A stretch of DNA of 64,000 nt from Thioclava arctica. GTDB lineage: Bacteria > Pseudomonadota > Alphaproteobacteria > Rhodobacterales > Rhodobacteraceae. The position numbers and the translations under genes are program-made. The notes beneath the pieces were generated by a model. The model had not been told where the DNA came from. It made no database searches and saw only the letters and a list, made by a program, of their open reading frames with translations. Shown piece by piece: positions 23,260 through 32,086 of this stretch (position 1 is the first letter of the stretch; every line of letters starts with the position of its first letter). The DNA lies in NCBI RefSeq assembly GCF_040892615.1, contig NZ_JBFRYC010000009.1:62001-126000 (forward strand). The letters are read 5' to 3'.

Positions 23260-24297
23260 ATGGCTGAATTTTTGGCGACACCGTTTGGCACGTTCGTGCT
23301 TATCCTTGTGCAGGGGCTTGGGATCATCGCGTTTGTGATGATTTCGCTGCTGTTTCTGGTCTATGGCGACCGCAAGATCTGGGCGGCGGTGCAGATGCGG
23401 CGCGGGCCCAACGTCGTGGGGCCGTGGGGCATTTTGCAATCGGTCGCAGATGCGCTGAAATATGTGGTTAAGGAAATCGTCATTCCGGCGGGGGCCGATA
23501 AGGTCGTGTTCTTCCTTGCGCCACTTCTTAGCTTCGTTCTGGCGATTTTGGCTTGGGCGGTGATCCCGTTCGCGCCGGGCTGGGTGCTGGCCAATATCAA
23601 CGTCGCGGTGCTGTTTGTGTTCGCCGTCTCCTCGCTAGAGGTTTACGGCGTGATCATGGGCGGCTGGGCGTCGAACTCGAAATATCCGTTCTTGGGCAGC
23701 TTGCGCTCGGCGGCGCAGATGATTTCCTATGAGGTCTCGCTGGGGCTGATCATCATCGGCGTGATTATCTCGACCGGGTCGATGAATTTCACTGCAATTG
23801 TTGATGCACAGAAGGGCAGCTACGGGCTGTTCAACTGGTATTGGCTGCCCCATCTGCCGATGGTGGCTCTGTTCTTCATCTCGGCGCTGGCGGAAACCAA
23901 CCGCCCGCCGTTCGATCTGCCCGAAGCGGAATCCGAACTGGTTGCGGGCTTTATGGTGGAATATTCCTCGACGCCGTATCTGCTGTTCATGGCGGGCGAA
24001 TATATCGCGATCTGGCTGATGTGCGCGCTGATGACGCTGCTGTTCTTTGGCGGCTGGCTGTCGCCCATTCCCGGCTTGCCCGACGGGGCGCTGTGGATGT
24101 TTGGCAAGATGGTCGTGTTCTTCTTCATGTTCGCGATGGTGAAGGCGATCGTGCCGCGCTACCGCTATGACCAACTGATGCGGATTGGCTGGAAAGTGTT
24201 CCTGCCGCTCTCGGGCGCATGGGTCGTGCTGGTCGCGTTCTTGGCGAAATTTGAAATCCTCGGGCACTTCTGGGCCCGCTGGACGATGGGGGGCTGA
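23260..24297 (+). CDS. nuoH: NADH-quinone oxidoreductase subunit H
   Basis: Membrane subunit at the foot of the peripheral arm, 345 aa with about eight transmembrane helices. Conserved pieces include the quinone-cavity region YGDRKIWAAVQMRRGPNVVGPWG (broken here by its loop) and the acidic loop AETNRPPFDLPEAESELVAGF. Follows a clear GAGGAGAG ribosome site. The stop is 3 bp from nuoI. Confidence 0.96.
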   Translation: MAEFLATPFGTFVLILVQGLGIIAFVMISLLFLVYGDRKIWAAVQMRRGPNVVGPWGILQSVADALKYVVKEIVIPAGADKVVFFLAPLLSFVLAILAWAVIPFAPGWVLANINVAVLFVFAVSSLEVYGVIMGGWASNSKYPFLGSLRSAAQMISYEVSLGLIIIGVIISTGSMNFTAIVDAQKGSYGLFNWYWLPHLPMVALFFISALAETNRPPFDLPEAESELVAGFMVEYSSTPYLLFMAGEYIAIWLMCALMTLLFFGGWLSPIPGLPDGALWMFGKMVVFFFMFAMVKAIVPRYRYDQLMRIGWKVFLPLSGAWVVLVAFLAKFEILGHFWARWTMGG

Positions 24298-24300
24298 TTG

Positions 24301-24792
24301 ATGGCTTTCGACTATACCCGCGCCGCCAAATATTTCCTGCTGGTGGACTTCATCAAAGGGTTCGGGCTGGGGATGCGCTATTTCTTTGCGCCCAAACCGA
24401 CGCTGAACTATCCGCATGAAAAAGGCCCGCTCAGCCCGCGTTTCCGCGGCGAACATGCGCTGCGCCGCTATCCCAGTGGCGAGGAACGCTGCATCGCGTG
24501 CAAGCTGTGCGAGGCGATCTGCCCCGCGCAAGCGATCACGATCGATGCCGAGCCGCGTGCGGACGGATCACGGCGCACCACGCGCTACGATATCGACATG
24601 ACGAAATGCATCTATTGCGGCTTCTGCCAAGAGGCCTGCCCGGTGGATGCGATCGTTGAGGGCCCGAATTTCGAATTTTCCACCGAGACCCGCGAAGAGC
24701 TGTTCTACGACAAACAGAAACTTTTGGATAATGGCGCGCGCTGGGAGGCGGAAATCGCCCGCAACCTCGAACTCGACGCGCCCTATCGGTAA
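24301..24792 (+). CDS. nuoI: NADH-quinone oxidoreductase subunit I
   Basis: The 23-kDa ferredoxin-like subunit with clusters N6a and N6b, 163 aa. Ligands are Cys64, Cys67, Cys70 and Cys74 (CIACKLCEAICP), then Cys103, Cys106, Cys109 and Cys113 (CIYCGFCQEACP). I chose the ATG at 24301 (MAFDYTRAAKYF) rather than the TTG immediately before it. GC-rich, no oddities. Confidence 0.96.
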   Translation: MAFDYTRAAKYFLLVDFIKGFGLGMRYFFAPKPTLNYPHEKGPLSPRFRGEHALRRYPSGEERCIACKLCEAICPAQAITIDAEPRADGSRRTTRYDIDMTKCIYCGFCQEACPVDAIVEGPNFEFSTETREELFYDKQKLLDNGARWEAEIARNLELDAPYR

Positions 24793-24798
24793 GGCATC

Positions 24799-25221
24799 AT
24801 GAACCAGGATTTCACGAAACTCTTTCAAGCGATGGTTGAGCAAAGCCACGAAATGGCGCGCGCGATGAATCCGGCTTTGGAAAGTTTCTCGCCCTCCGCC
24901 TTTGAGAAATTCATCCCGTCCATGCCCAAAGACATGCTCGAGATGTTTTTCGGCAAGACCTTCAACCGTGAGGGGCTGGATGCGCGCACGCGCTTTTTGG
25001 TCACCATCGCGGGGCTGGTTGTGACCGGATCACAAGGCGAGCCGCAATTGCGCCTCGCGATCCGCAACGCGCTTGAAGCCGGGGCAACACAGCGGGAGAT
25101 CGCAGAAGTGATCTTTCAGATGAGCATGTTTGGCGGGGTGCCCGCCATGAGCCGTGGCCTAGAGATCGCGCAGGTGGTCTTTAACGAGATGGGCGGCGAC
25201 AGCGCGGGAGAGAACGCATGA
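24799..25221 (+). CDS. Carboxymuconolactone decarboxylase (CMD) family protein
   Basis: 140 aa, all-helical. The second half (EGLDARTRFLVTIAGLVVTGSQGEPQLRLAIRNALEAG then ATQREIAEVIFQM) matches the CMD fold seen in gamma-carboxymuconolactone decarboxylases. It lacks the Cys-x-x-Cys of AhpD-type peroxidase partners, so it is not a thiol enzyme. No aromatic-degradation gene is near. It is wedged between nuoI (6 bp) and nuoJ (4-bp overlap ATGA), so it is coupled to complex I synthesis. Role unknown. Confidence 0.78.
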   Translation: MNQDFTKLFQAMVEQSHEMARAMNPALESFSPSAFEKFIPSMPKDMLEMFFGKTFNREGLDARTRFLVTIAGLVVTGSQGEPQLRLAIRNALEAGATQREIAEVIFQMSMFGGVPAMSRGLEIAQVVFNEMGGDSAGENA

Positions 25222-25826
25222 CGGTGTTTGCATTTGCCTTCTACCTTTTTGCCATCGTGGCAGTGGTTGCGGGTTTTATGGTGGTGATCTCGAAAAACCC
25301 CGTGCACTCGGTGCTTTGGCTGATCCTGACCTTCCTGTCCGCAGCGGGGCTGTTTGTTCTGCTGGGGGCAGAGTTCGTCGCGATGTTGCTGATCATCGTC
25401 TATGTCGGCGCGGTGGCGGTGTTGTTCCTGTTCGTCGTGATGATGCTGGACGTTGATTTCTCGGCCCTCAAGGGAGAGCTGGCACGCTATATGCCGCTGG
25501 GCCTGCTGGTCGCGGTGATCATGCTGGTGCAGCTGGGCGTGGCACTCGGGGCGTGGAAAACGGCCGATATGGCGCAAAGCCTGCGGATGTCGCCGATGCC
25601 CGACGGGATGACGAACACCGAAGCGCTCGGCATGCTGATTTATGACAAATATCTCTACCTGTTCCAGACGGCGGGGCTGATCTTGCTGGTGGCAATGATC
25701 GGGGCGATCCTGCTGACGCTGCGCCATCGCACGAATGTCAAACGCCAGAACGTGATTGCCCAGATGCATCGCGACCCGGCCAAGACGATGGAAATGGTGG
25801 ATGTGAAACCGGGGCAGGGGTTGTGA
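25218..25826 (+). CDS. nuoJ: NADH-quinone oxidoreductase subunit J
   Basis: Membrane subunit (ND6-type), 202 aa with five hydrophobic helices; the conserved pi-bulge helix reads AEFVAMLLIIVYVGAVAVLFLFV. Overlaps the CMD-family gene by 4 bp. The C-terminal cytoplasmic tail (RHRTNVKRQN onward) is longer than in E. coli, as usual for alphaproteobacteria. A 49-bp gap with GGAGGG leads to nuoK. Confidence 0.95.
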   Translation: MTVFAFAFYLFAIVAVVAGFMVVISKNPVHSVLWLILTFLSAAGLFVLLGAEFVAMLLIIVYVGAVAVLFLFVVMMLDVDFSALKGELARYMPLGLLVAVIMLVQLGVALGAWKTADMAQSLRMSPMPDGMTNTEALGMLIYDKYLYLFQTAGLILLVAMIGAILLTLRHRTNVKRQNVIAQMHRDPAKTMEMVDVKPGQGL

Positions 25827-25875
25827 TGATGCGCACGCAAAACAAGGCAGACAATCCCGAGCGGAGGGCACAGGC

Positions 25876-26181
25876 ATGATCGGTTTGGAACATTATCTGG
25901 GCGTGGCGGCCGCGCTGTTCGTGATCGGCATTTTCGGCATCTTCGTGAACCGCAAGAATGTCATCGTCATCCTGATGTCGATCGAGCTGATGCTGCTCGC
26001 GGTCAATATCAACCTTGTGGCCTTCTCGGCCTATCTGGGCGATCTCGTGGGCCAGATCTTTACCATGTTCGTTCTCACCGTTGCGGCGGCAGAGGCGGCG
26101 ATCGGCCTGGCGATCTTGGTTGTGTTCTTCCGCAACCGCGGCTCGATCGAGGTTGAAGACGTCAACGTGATGAAGGGGTAA
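25876..26181 (+). CDS. nuoK: NADH-quinone oxidoreductase subunit K
   Basis: Membrane subunit (ND4L-type), 101 aa with three transmembrane helices. The two conserved buried glutamates lie in LMSIELMLLAVNINLV and TVAAAEAAIGLAILV. Ribosome site GGAGGG lies 8 bp upstream. The spacer to nuoL is 7 bp. Confidence 0.95.
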   Translation: MIGLEHYLGVAAALFVIGIFGIFVNRKNVIVILMSIELMLLAVNINLVAFSAYLGDLVGQIFTMFVLTVAAAEAAIGLAILVVFFRNRGSIEVEDVNVMKG

Positions 26182-26188
26182 GGGACAG

Positions 26189-28330
26189 ATGGAAACGATT
26201 ATTCTCTTTTCCCCGCTTGTCGGTGCGATCCTTGGTGGCTTTGGCTGGCGGGTGATTGGCGAGAAGGGCGCGATGGTTCTCACCACGGGGCTGCTGTTTC
26301 TGGCCTGCGCCTTGTCGTGGATGGTGTTCCTGACACTCGATGGGCAAACCCATCACATCCACATTATGAATTGGATTCAGTCCGGTGAGCTTGACACCAG
26401 CTGGTCGATCCGGATGGACCGGCTGACGGCGATCATGCTGATCGTGGTGACCACCGTGTCCTCGCTCGTGCACCTCTATTCCTGGGGCTACATGGCCCAT
26501 GACGAGAACTGGACCGACACCGAGCATTACAAGGCGCGCTTCTTTGCCTATCTGTCGTTCTTCACCTTCACCATGTTGATGCTGGTGACGGCAGATAACC
26601 TGTTGCAGATGTTCTTTGGCTGGGAAGGCGTGGGCGTTGCGTCTTATTTGCTGATCGGGTTCTATTACAAGAAACCCTCGGCAAATGCGGCAGCGATGAA
26701 GGCGTTCATCGTCAATCGCGTGGGCGATTTCGGCTTCCTGCTGGGCATGTTCGGGCTGTTTTACATGACCGGCGCGCTGAAGATGGATGAGGTGTTCGCC
26801 GCAGCCCCCGCGCTGGCCGAGACCCAGTTGCATTTCCTGTGGACCGAATGGAACGCTGTCGAACTGATCGGTTTCTTGCTGTTCGTCGGGGCGATGGGCA
26901 AATCGGCGCAGCTGTTCTTGCACACATGGTTGCCTGACGCGATGGAAGGCCCGACGCCTGTGTCCGCGCTGATCCACGCCGCGACCATGGTGACGGCAGG
27001 GGTGTTTCTGGTTTGCCGGATGTCGCCGCTTTATGAATACGCTCCCCATGCCAAAGAGTTCATCCTGATCATCGGCGCGACCACGGCCTTTGTCGCGGCC
27101 ACGATTGGTCTGGTGCAAAACGACATCAAGCGCGTGATCGCCTATTCGACGATGTCCCAGCTGGGCTATATGTTTGCCGCTGCCGGGGTCGGGGTCTATT
27201 CGGCTGCGATGTTCCACCTGCTGACGCACGCGTTCTTCAAGGCGCTGTTGTTCCTTGCCGCAGGCTCGGTCATCACCGCGATGCATCACGAGCAAGACAT
27301 GCGCAACTACGGCGGTCTGCGTAAGAAGGTGCCGATCACCTTCTGGGCGATGATTGCGGGCACGCTGGCGATTACCGGGGTCGGCCTTCCCTTCACCCAT
27401 TTCGGCTTTGCCGGGTTCCTGTCCAAAGACGCGATCATCGAAAGCGTGTGGGCGGGCGATAGTTCGGGCTACGGGTTCTGGATGCTGGTGATCGCGGCTG
27501 CGTTTACCTCGTTCTACTCGTGGCGCCTGATCTTCCTGACCTTCTTTGGCAAGCCGCGCGGCGATCATCACGCGCATGAGCATGCCAAGGAAAGTTCCTT
27601 GGTGATGACGGTGCCGCTGATGGTGCTGTCGCTGGGGGCGATCTTTGCCGGGATGATCTGGTATAACGTGTTCTTTGGCGATCATGCCAAGCTGGTGAAA
27701 TTCTTCGGTCTGCCCTCTCATACCGAGCAAATGGCCGAGGGTCACGGCACGGCCACCGCAGAGGGTGCGGGCCACACGATGACCGAGGCACAGGCCGAGG
27801 CCGAGGTGACCGCTGATGCCGCGCATTCCCCCGAGATGGGACCGTCGGCGGCGGTGCTCTCTCAGCCGGGCGTCGCACCGCAAGGCGCGATCTTTATGCA
27901 CGGCGAAAACGCTGTGATCGAGAAAGCGCATGAAGCGCCGAGCTGGGTCAAGGTCTCGCCCTTTGTGGCGATGGTGTTGGGTCTGTTCGTGGCATGGCTG
28001 TTCTATATCAAGGATACCACGCTGCCGAAACGACTGGCCGAGGCGCAACCTGCGCTGCACCGGTTCCTGCTCAATAAGTGGTATTTCGACGAGCTCTACG
28101 AGGCGATCTTTGTGCGCCCCGCGCTTTGGATGGGATACACGTTCTGGAAGAAAGGGGACGAAGGCTCTATCGACCGCGTCATTGATGGCGTGGCTGTGGG
28201 GATCGTTCCGACATTCACGAGGTTCCTCAATAGGATGCAATCGGGTTATCTGTTCCACTACGCTTTCGCGATGGTGATCGGGATCGTTGGTCTGATGTTC
28301 TGGGTCTTGCTTAACGGGGGGAGCAACTGA
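26189..28330 (+). CDS. nuoL: NADH-quinone oxidoreductase subunit L
   Basis: Antiporter-like proton-pumping subunit at the distal end of the membrane arm, 713 aa. Conserved segments include the WEGVGVASYLLIGFYY helix with its key Glu, HTWLPDAMEGPTPVSALIHAATMV and the Lys-containing later helices. It is longer than the E. coli protein (about 613 aa) because of an acidic, His-containing loop at about residues 510-590 (region of GHGTATAEGAGHTMTEAQAE) before the lateral helix. Paracoccus NuoL is of similar length. Stop and nuoM start overlap (TGATG). Confidence 0.96.
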   Translation: METIILFSPLVGAILGGFGWRVIGEKGAMVLTTGLLFLACALSWMVFLTLDGQTHHIHIMNWIQSGELDTSWSIRMDRLTAIMLIVVTTVSSLVHLYSWGYMAHDENWTDTEHYKARFFAYLSFFTFTMLMLVTADNLLQMFFGWEGVGVASYLLIGFYYKKPSANAAAMKAFIVNRVGDFGFLLGMFGLFYMTGALKMDEVFAAAPALAETQLHFLWTEWNAVELIGFLLFVGAMGKSAQLFLHTWLPDAMEGPTPVSALIHAATMVTAGVFLVCRMSPLYEYAPHAKEFILIIGATTAFVAATIGLVQNDIKRVIAYSTMSQLGYMFAAAGVGVYSAAMFHLLTHAFFKALLFLAAGSVITAMHHEQDMRNYGGLRKKVPITFWAMIAGTLAITGVGLPFTHFGFAGFLSKDAIIESVWAGDSSGYGFWMLVIAAAFTSFYSWRLIFLTFFGKPRGDHHAHEHAKESSLVMTVPLMVLSLGAIFAGMIWYNVFFGDHAKLVKFFGLPSHTEQMAEGHGTATAEGAGHTMTEAQAEAEVTADAAHSPEMGPSAAVLSQPGVAPQGAIFMHGENAVIEKAHEAPSWVKVSPFVAMVLGLFVAWLFYIKDTTLPKRLAEAQPALHRFLLNKWYFDELYEAIFVRPALWMGYTFWKKGDEGSIDRVIDGVAVGIVPTFTRFLNRMQSGYLFHYAFAMVIGIVGLMFWVLLNGGSN

Positions 28331-29868
28331 TGCAACATCTGCTTTCTATTGTCATCTTTATCCCCGCCGTTGCTGCGCTGATCCTTGCGCTGGTGCAACG
28401 GGGCGGCAATGAGGCAGCGGACCGCAACGCCAAATGGTTGGCGCTGACGGCGACGGCGGTGACTTTCCTTGTCTCGCTGTTCCTGCTGGCCGGGTTTGAG
28501 CCCGCCAATACCGACTATCAGTTTGTCGAGCATTACCAGTGGATCATGGGGCTGCAATATCGTGTGGGCATCGACGGGTTGTCGATCCTGTTCGTGCTGC
28601 TGACCACGTTCATGATGCCGCTGGTCATTCTGGCAAGCTGGGATGTGAAGAAACGCGTCAAGGAATACATGATCGCGTTCCTGTTGCTTGAAACGCTGAT
28701 GATCGGCACGTTTGTCACGCTCGATCTGGTGCTGTTCTATCTGTTCTACGAGGCCTGTCTGATCCCGATGTTCCTGATCATCGGCATCTGGGGGGGCAAG
28801 CAGCGCGTCTATGCCGCGTTCAAGTTCTTCCTTTATACGTTTTTCGGCTCGGTCTTCATGCTCGTGGCGATCATCTATATCTATTACCACACCGGCACGA
28901 CGGATATGCCCAACCTGCTGAGCGACAAGTTCCCCTACACGCCGCTTCATGTGTTGGGTGTGACGATCCCGGGCGGGGTGCAAACGCTGCTTTGGCTGGG
29001 GTTCTTCATCTCGTTCGCAGTGAAGATGCCGCTTTGGCCGGTGCACACCTGGTTGCCCGCTGCCCACGTTCAGGCCCCGACGGCCGGTTCGATCGTGCTG
29101 GCCGCTGTGCTGCTGAAACTGGCGGATTACGGCTTCTTGCGGTTTTCGCTGCCGATGTTCCCGGTGGGCAACATGGTGGTGGGCCCTTGGGCGATGTGGC
29201 TGGCGGTGATCGCGATCATCTACACCTCGCTCGTGGCGCTGGTGCAAGACGACATGAAAAAGGTGATCGCCTATAGCTCGGTGGCGCATATGGCCTTTGT
29301 GCTGCTCGGGATCTTCTCGGGCACGCAGCAGGGTATCGAAGGCGGCATCATGATGGTTGTGGCCCACGGCTTTGTGTCGGGCGCGCTGTTCCTGTGCGTC
29401 GGCGTGATCTATGACCGGATGCACACCCGCGAGATCGCAGCCTTTGGCGGCTTGGCCAAACGGATGCCGGCCTATGCGCTGATCTTCATGTTCTTCACCA
29501 TGGCCAATGTCGGCTTGCCGGGTACGGCCAATTTCGTCGGGGAATTCCTGATCTTGGTGGGGACGTTCCAAGTGAATACTTGGGCGGCGATGCTGGCCAC
29601 GACGGGTGTGATCTTGTCAGCGGCCTATGCGCTATGGCTCTATCGTCGGGTGGTGTTTGGCGATCTGATCAAGGAAAGCCTGCGCTCGATCACCGATCTG
29701 AGCACGCGTGAGAAGTGGATCTTTGCGCCGATGGTCGCGATGACCCTGATCTTGGGGATCTATCCCGATCTGGTGACCAATATCATCGGACCCTCCGTGA
29801 CCAATCTGGTCGAGAACTATCACGAAGCCCTGCCGGACAATCTGTTGTCCGACCTGGTCGAACACTGA
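28330..29868 (+). CDS. nuoM: NADH-quinone oxidoreductase subunit M
   Basis: Antiporter-like proton-pumping subunit (ND4-type), 512 aa with about 14 transmembrane helices. The key Glu lies in FYLFYEACLIPMFLIIGIWGG, and Lys residues in KMPLWPVHTWLPAAHVQAPTAGSIVLA and in the QDDMKKVIAYSSVAHM helix loop are as expected. One-base overlap with nuoL; 12 bp to nuoN. Confidence 0.96.
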   Translation: MQHLLSIVIFIPAVAALILALVQRGGNEAADRNAKWLALTATAVTFLVSLFLLAGFEPANTDYQFVEHYQWIMGLQYRVGIDGLSILFVLLTTFMMPLVILASWDVKKRVKEYMIAFLLLETLMIGTFVTLDLVLFYLFYEACLIPMFLIIGIWGGKQRVYAAFKFFLYTFFGSVFMLVAIIYIYYHTGTTDMPNLLSDKFPYTPLHVLGVTIPGGVQTLLWLGFFISFAVKMPLWPVHTWLPAAHVQAPTAGSIVLAAVLLKLADYGFLRFSLPMFPVGNMVVGPWAMWLAVIAIIYTSLVALVQDDMKKVIAYSSVAHMAFVLLGIFSGTQQGIEGGIMMVVAHGFVSGALFLCVGVIYDRMHTREIAAFGGLAKRMPAYALIFMFFTMANVGLPGTANFVGEFLILVGTFQVNTWAAMLATTGVILSAAYALWLYRRVVFGDLIKESLRSITDLSTREKWIFAPMVAMTLILGIYPDLVTNIIGPSVTNLVENYHEALPDNLLSDLVEH

Positions 29869-29880
29869 GGAGCCCCAGAG

Positions 29881-31320
29881 ATGACTGCTTCGGATTTCTC
29901 TACCGTCCTGCCGGAATTTTTGCTGTCCATCTTTGCGATGGCGGCTCTGCTGGTCGGGGTCTGGTTTGGCAAGGATAAGCTGGCCTCCACGCTGCTTTGG
30001 GCCACCTGCGCTGTGATGCTGGTACTTGCGGCTTGGATCGGGCTGGGCGGCAGTGGCACGCATCAAGCGTTTGGCGGTTTGTTCATCGACGATGCCTTTG
30101 CACGCTTTGCCAAGGTCTTGGTGCTGATCGCGGCCGCACTGATCCTCGCGATGAGCGCGGATTACATGGAGCGTCGCGGGTTGCTGCGCTTTGAGTTCCC
30201 GATCCTGATCACGCTGTCGGTTGTTGGCATGATGATGATGGTCTCGGCGGGCAACCTGATGTCGCTTTATATGGGCCTCGAGTTGCAATCGCTGGCGCTT
30301 TACATCGTCGCCGCACTGCGCCGCGATAGTGAGAAAAGCTCGGAAGCTGGTTTGAAATACTTCGTTCTTGGCGCGTTGTCCTCGGGCATCCTGCTGTATG
30401 GGGCCTCGCTGACCTATGGCTTTGCTGGCACGACACAGTTCGCGGGCATCATCGAAGTGGTGAAGGCCGGGCAGCTGCCGATGGGGCTGCTGTTTGGCAT
30501 GGTGTTCCTGATCGCGGGTCTCGCGTTCAAGGTCTCGGCCGTACCGTTCCACATGTGGACGCCTGATGTTTATGAGGGCTCGCCGACGCCGGTGACCGCG
30601 TTCTTCTCGACCGCGCCGAAAGTCGCGGCGATGGCGCTGATCGCACGGCTGATGTTTGACGCCTTCGGTCAGGTTCCCGGCGAGTGGGGCCAAGTGATCG
30701 GTCTTCTCGCAGGTCTGTCGATGATCTGGGGGTCGTTTGCTGCCATTAGCCAGCGCAACATCAAGCGTCTGATGGCTTATTCTTCGATCACCCATATGGG
30801 GTTTGCCCTGCTTGGCCTGACCGCTGGCACCGTGTTCGGGGTGCAGGCGATGCTGACCTATATGGCGATCTATGTGACGATGAATGTGGGCGTGTTTGCC
30901 TTCATCTTGTCGATGGAGCGCGATGGCCAGCCGGTGACCGATATCAAGTCGCTCAACCTGTATGCCAGCCGCGAGCCGACGAAAGCGCTTGCGATGATGA
31001 TCTTGCTGTTCAGCCTTGCGGGCGTGCCCCCGATGCTGGGCTTCTTTGCAAAATATGCCGTGCTGACGGCGGCCATTCAGGGCGGTTATATCTGGCTTGC
31101 GCTGCTGGGGGTGCTGACCTCGGTTGTGGCGGCGTTCTACTATATCCGCATCATCTACTTCATGTATTTCGGCAAAGAGGTCGAGCCGCTCGATCACCGG
31201 ATGCCGGCTGTGCAATGGGGTCTGCTGGTGGCGTCGGCGCTGGTGACGGTGTTTGGCGTCTTCAACCTCTTTGGTATCGAAGGTGCGGCGCAGGCTGCTG
31301 CGGCGGCCCTTGTTAACTAA
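29881..31320 (+). CDS. nuoN: NADH-quinone oxidoreductase subunit N
   Basis: Antiporter-like subunit (ND2-type), 479 aa. Core segments are MSLYMGLELQSLALYIVAALRR (key Glu), KVSAVPFHMWTPDVYEGSPTPVTAFFSTAPK (key Lys) and RNIKRLMAYSSITHMGFALLG. Last subunit gene of the cluster. The end of the gene appears to overlap the start of birA, so nuo and birA are likely co-transcribed, as in Paracoccus where a biotin ligase gene follows the cluster. Confidence 0.95.
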   Translation: MTASDFSTVLPEFLLSIFAMAALLVGVWFGKDKLASTLLWATCAVMLVLAAWIGLGGSGTHQAFGGLFIDDAFARFAKVLVLIAAALILAMSADYMERRGLLRFEFPILITLSVVGMMMMVSAGNLMSLYMGLELQSLALYIVAALRRDSEKSSEAGLKYFVLGALSSGILLYGASLTYGFAGTTQFAGIIEVVKAGQLPMGLLFGMVFLIAGLAFKVSAVPFHMWTPDVYEGSPTPVTAFFSTAPKVAAMALIARLMFDAFGQVPGEWGQVIGLLAGLSMIWGSFAAISQRNIKRLMAYSSITHMGFALLGLTAGTVFGVQAMLTYMAIYVTMNVGVFAFILSMERDGQPVTDIKSLNLYASREPTKALAMMILLFSLAGVPPMLGFFAKYAVLTAAIQGGYIWLALLGVLTSVVAAFYYIRIIYFMYFGKEVEPLDHRMPAVQWGLLVASALVTVFGVFNLFGIEGAAQAAAAALVN

Positions 31321-32068
31321 GGACAAGGGCTGGCCCGAGGGCGTGGCGCGTCACGCCTTGGCTTCGGTCGATTCCACGATGAACGAAGCGGCCCGGCTTG
31401 CGCCGGGCCTTTCGGGTCCGGCCTGGATCTTCGCGCGGGTGCAAACGGCAGCGCGCGGGCGCCGGGGCCGGGCTTGGCGCGCGCCCGAGGGAAATTTCTC
31501 GGCCACGCTCGTGATGCGCCCCGAGGGCGGGCTCCCCCAAGCGGCGCTCTATTCCTTTGTGGCGGCTCTCGCACTGGAGGCAGCGTTGAGCCATGTCGCA
31601 GGCCCCCATGCGCGGTTCGCGATCAAATGGCCCAATGATGTGCTGCTTGACGGCGGCAAGATTGCGGGGATTTTGCTGGAGACGCTGGGGCAGGGCGCGC
31701 AGCTCAAATTGGCGATCGGGATTGGCGTGAACCTTGCGCAGACACCCGCGCCCGAAACGCTGGAACCCGAGGCGATGCAGCCAGTCAATCTGGCGCAGCA
31801 AACCGGGATGCAGGTGACGCCCGAAGACTTCCTGCCGATCCTTGCGCAAGCGTTTGATCACTACGATCAGCAGTTTCGCGACTACGGGTTCGATGCGATC
31901 CGCAATGCGTGGCTGGCGCGCGCCGCGCGCTTGGGCGAGCAGATCACGGCGCGTGTGGGCAGCCAAACCCATCATGGTATCTTCGAGACGATTGATCATA
32001 GCGGGGCGTTGATCCTGCGTGAGCAACAGGGGACGCGCGCAATCGCGGCGGCCGATATTTTCTTTTGA
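31310..32068 (+). CDS. birA: Biotin--[acetyl-CoA-carboxylase] ligase
   Basis: Attaches biotin to carboxyl carrier domains such as that of mccA in this window. About 252 aa; it has only the catalytic and C-terminal domains and lacks the DNA-binding N-terminus of E. coli BirA. Motifs: ASVDSTMNEAARLA, the biotinyl-AMP loop GRRGRAWRAPEGNFSATLV, and KWPNDVLLDGGKIAGILLE. The start is uncertain: TTG at 31310 overlaps nuoN by 11 bp and gives the family-like GWPEGVARHALASVDST N-terminus; GTG at 31343 is the main alternative. No ATG suits. Confidence 0.85.
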   Translation: MLTKDKGWPEGVARHALASVDSTMNEAARLAPGLSGPAWIFARVQTAARGRRGRAWRAPEGNFSATLVMRPEGGLPQAALYSFVAALALEAALSHVAGPHARFAIKWPNDVLLDGGKIAGILLETLGQGAQLKLAIGIGVNLAQTPAPETLEPEAMQPVNLAQQTGMQVTPEDFLPILAQAFDHYDQQFRDYGFDAIRNAWLARAARLGEQITARVGSQTHHGIFETIDHSGALILREQQGTRAIAAADIFF

Positions 32069-32086
32069 GTGCGAAAAGGGGCGGGT

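Noticed and set aside
26162..28258. Leftward open frame of about 700 codons opposite nuoL
   Set aside because: Antisense shadow of nuoL; His/Arg/Gln-rich, no start signals or family likeness. Similar shadows lie opposite nuoM, nuoN and groL.
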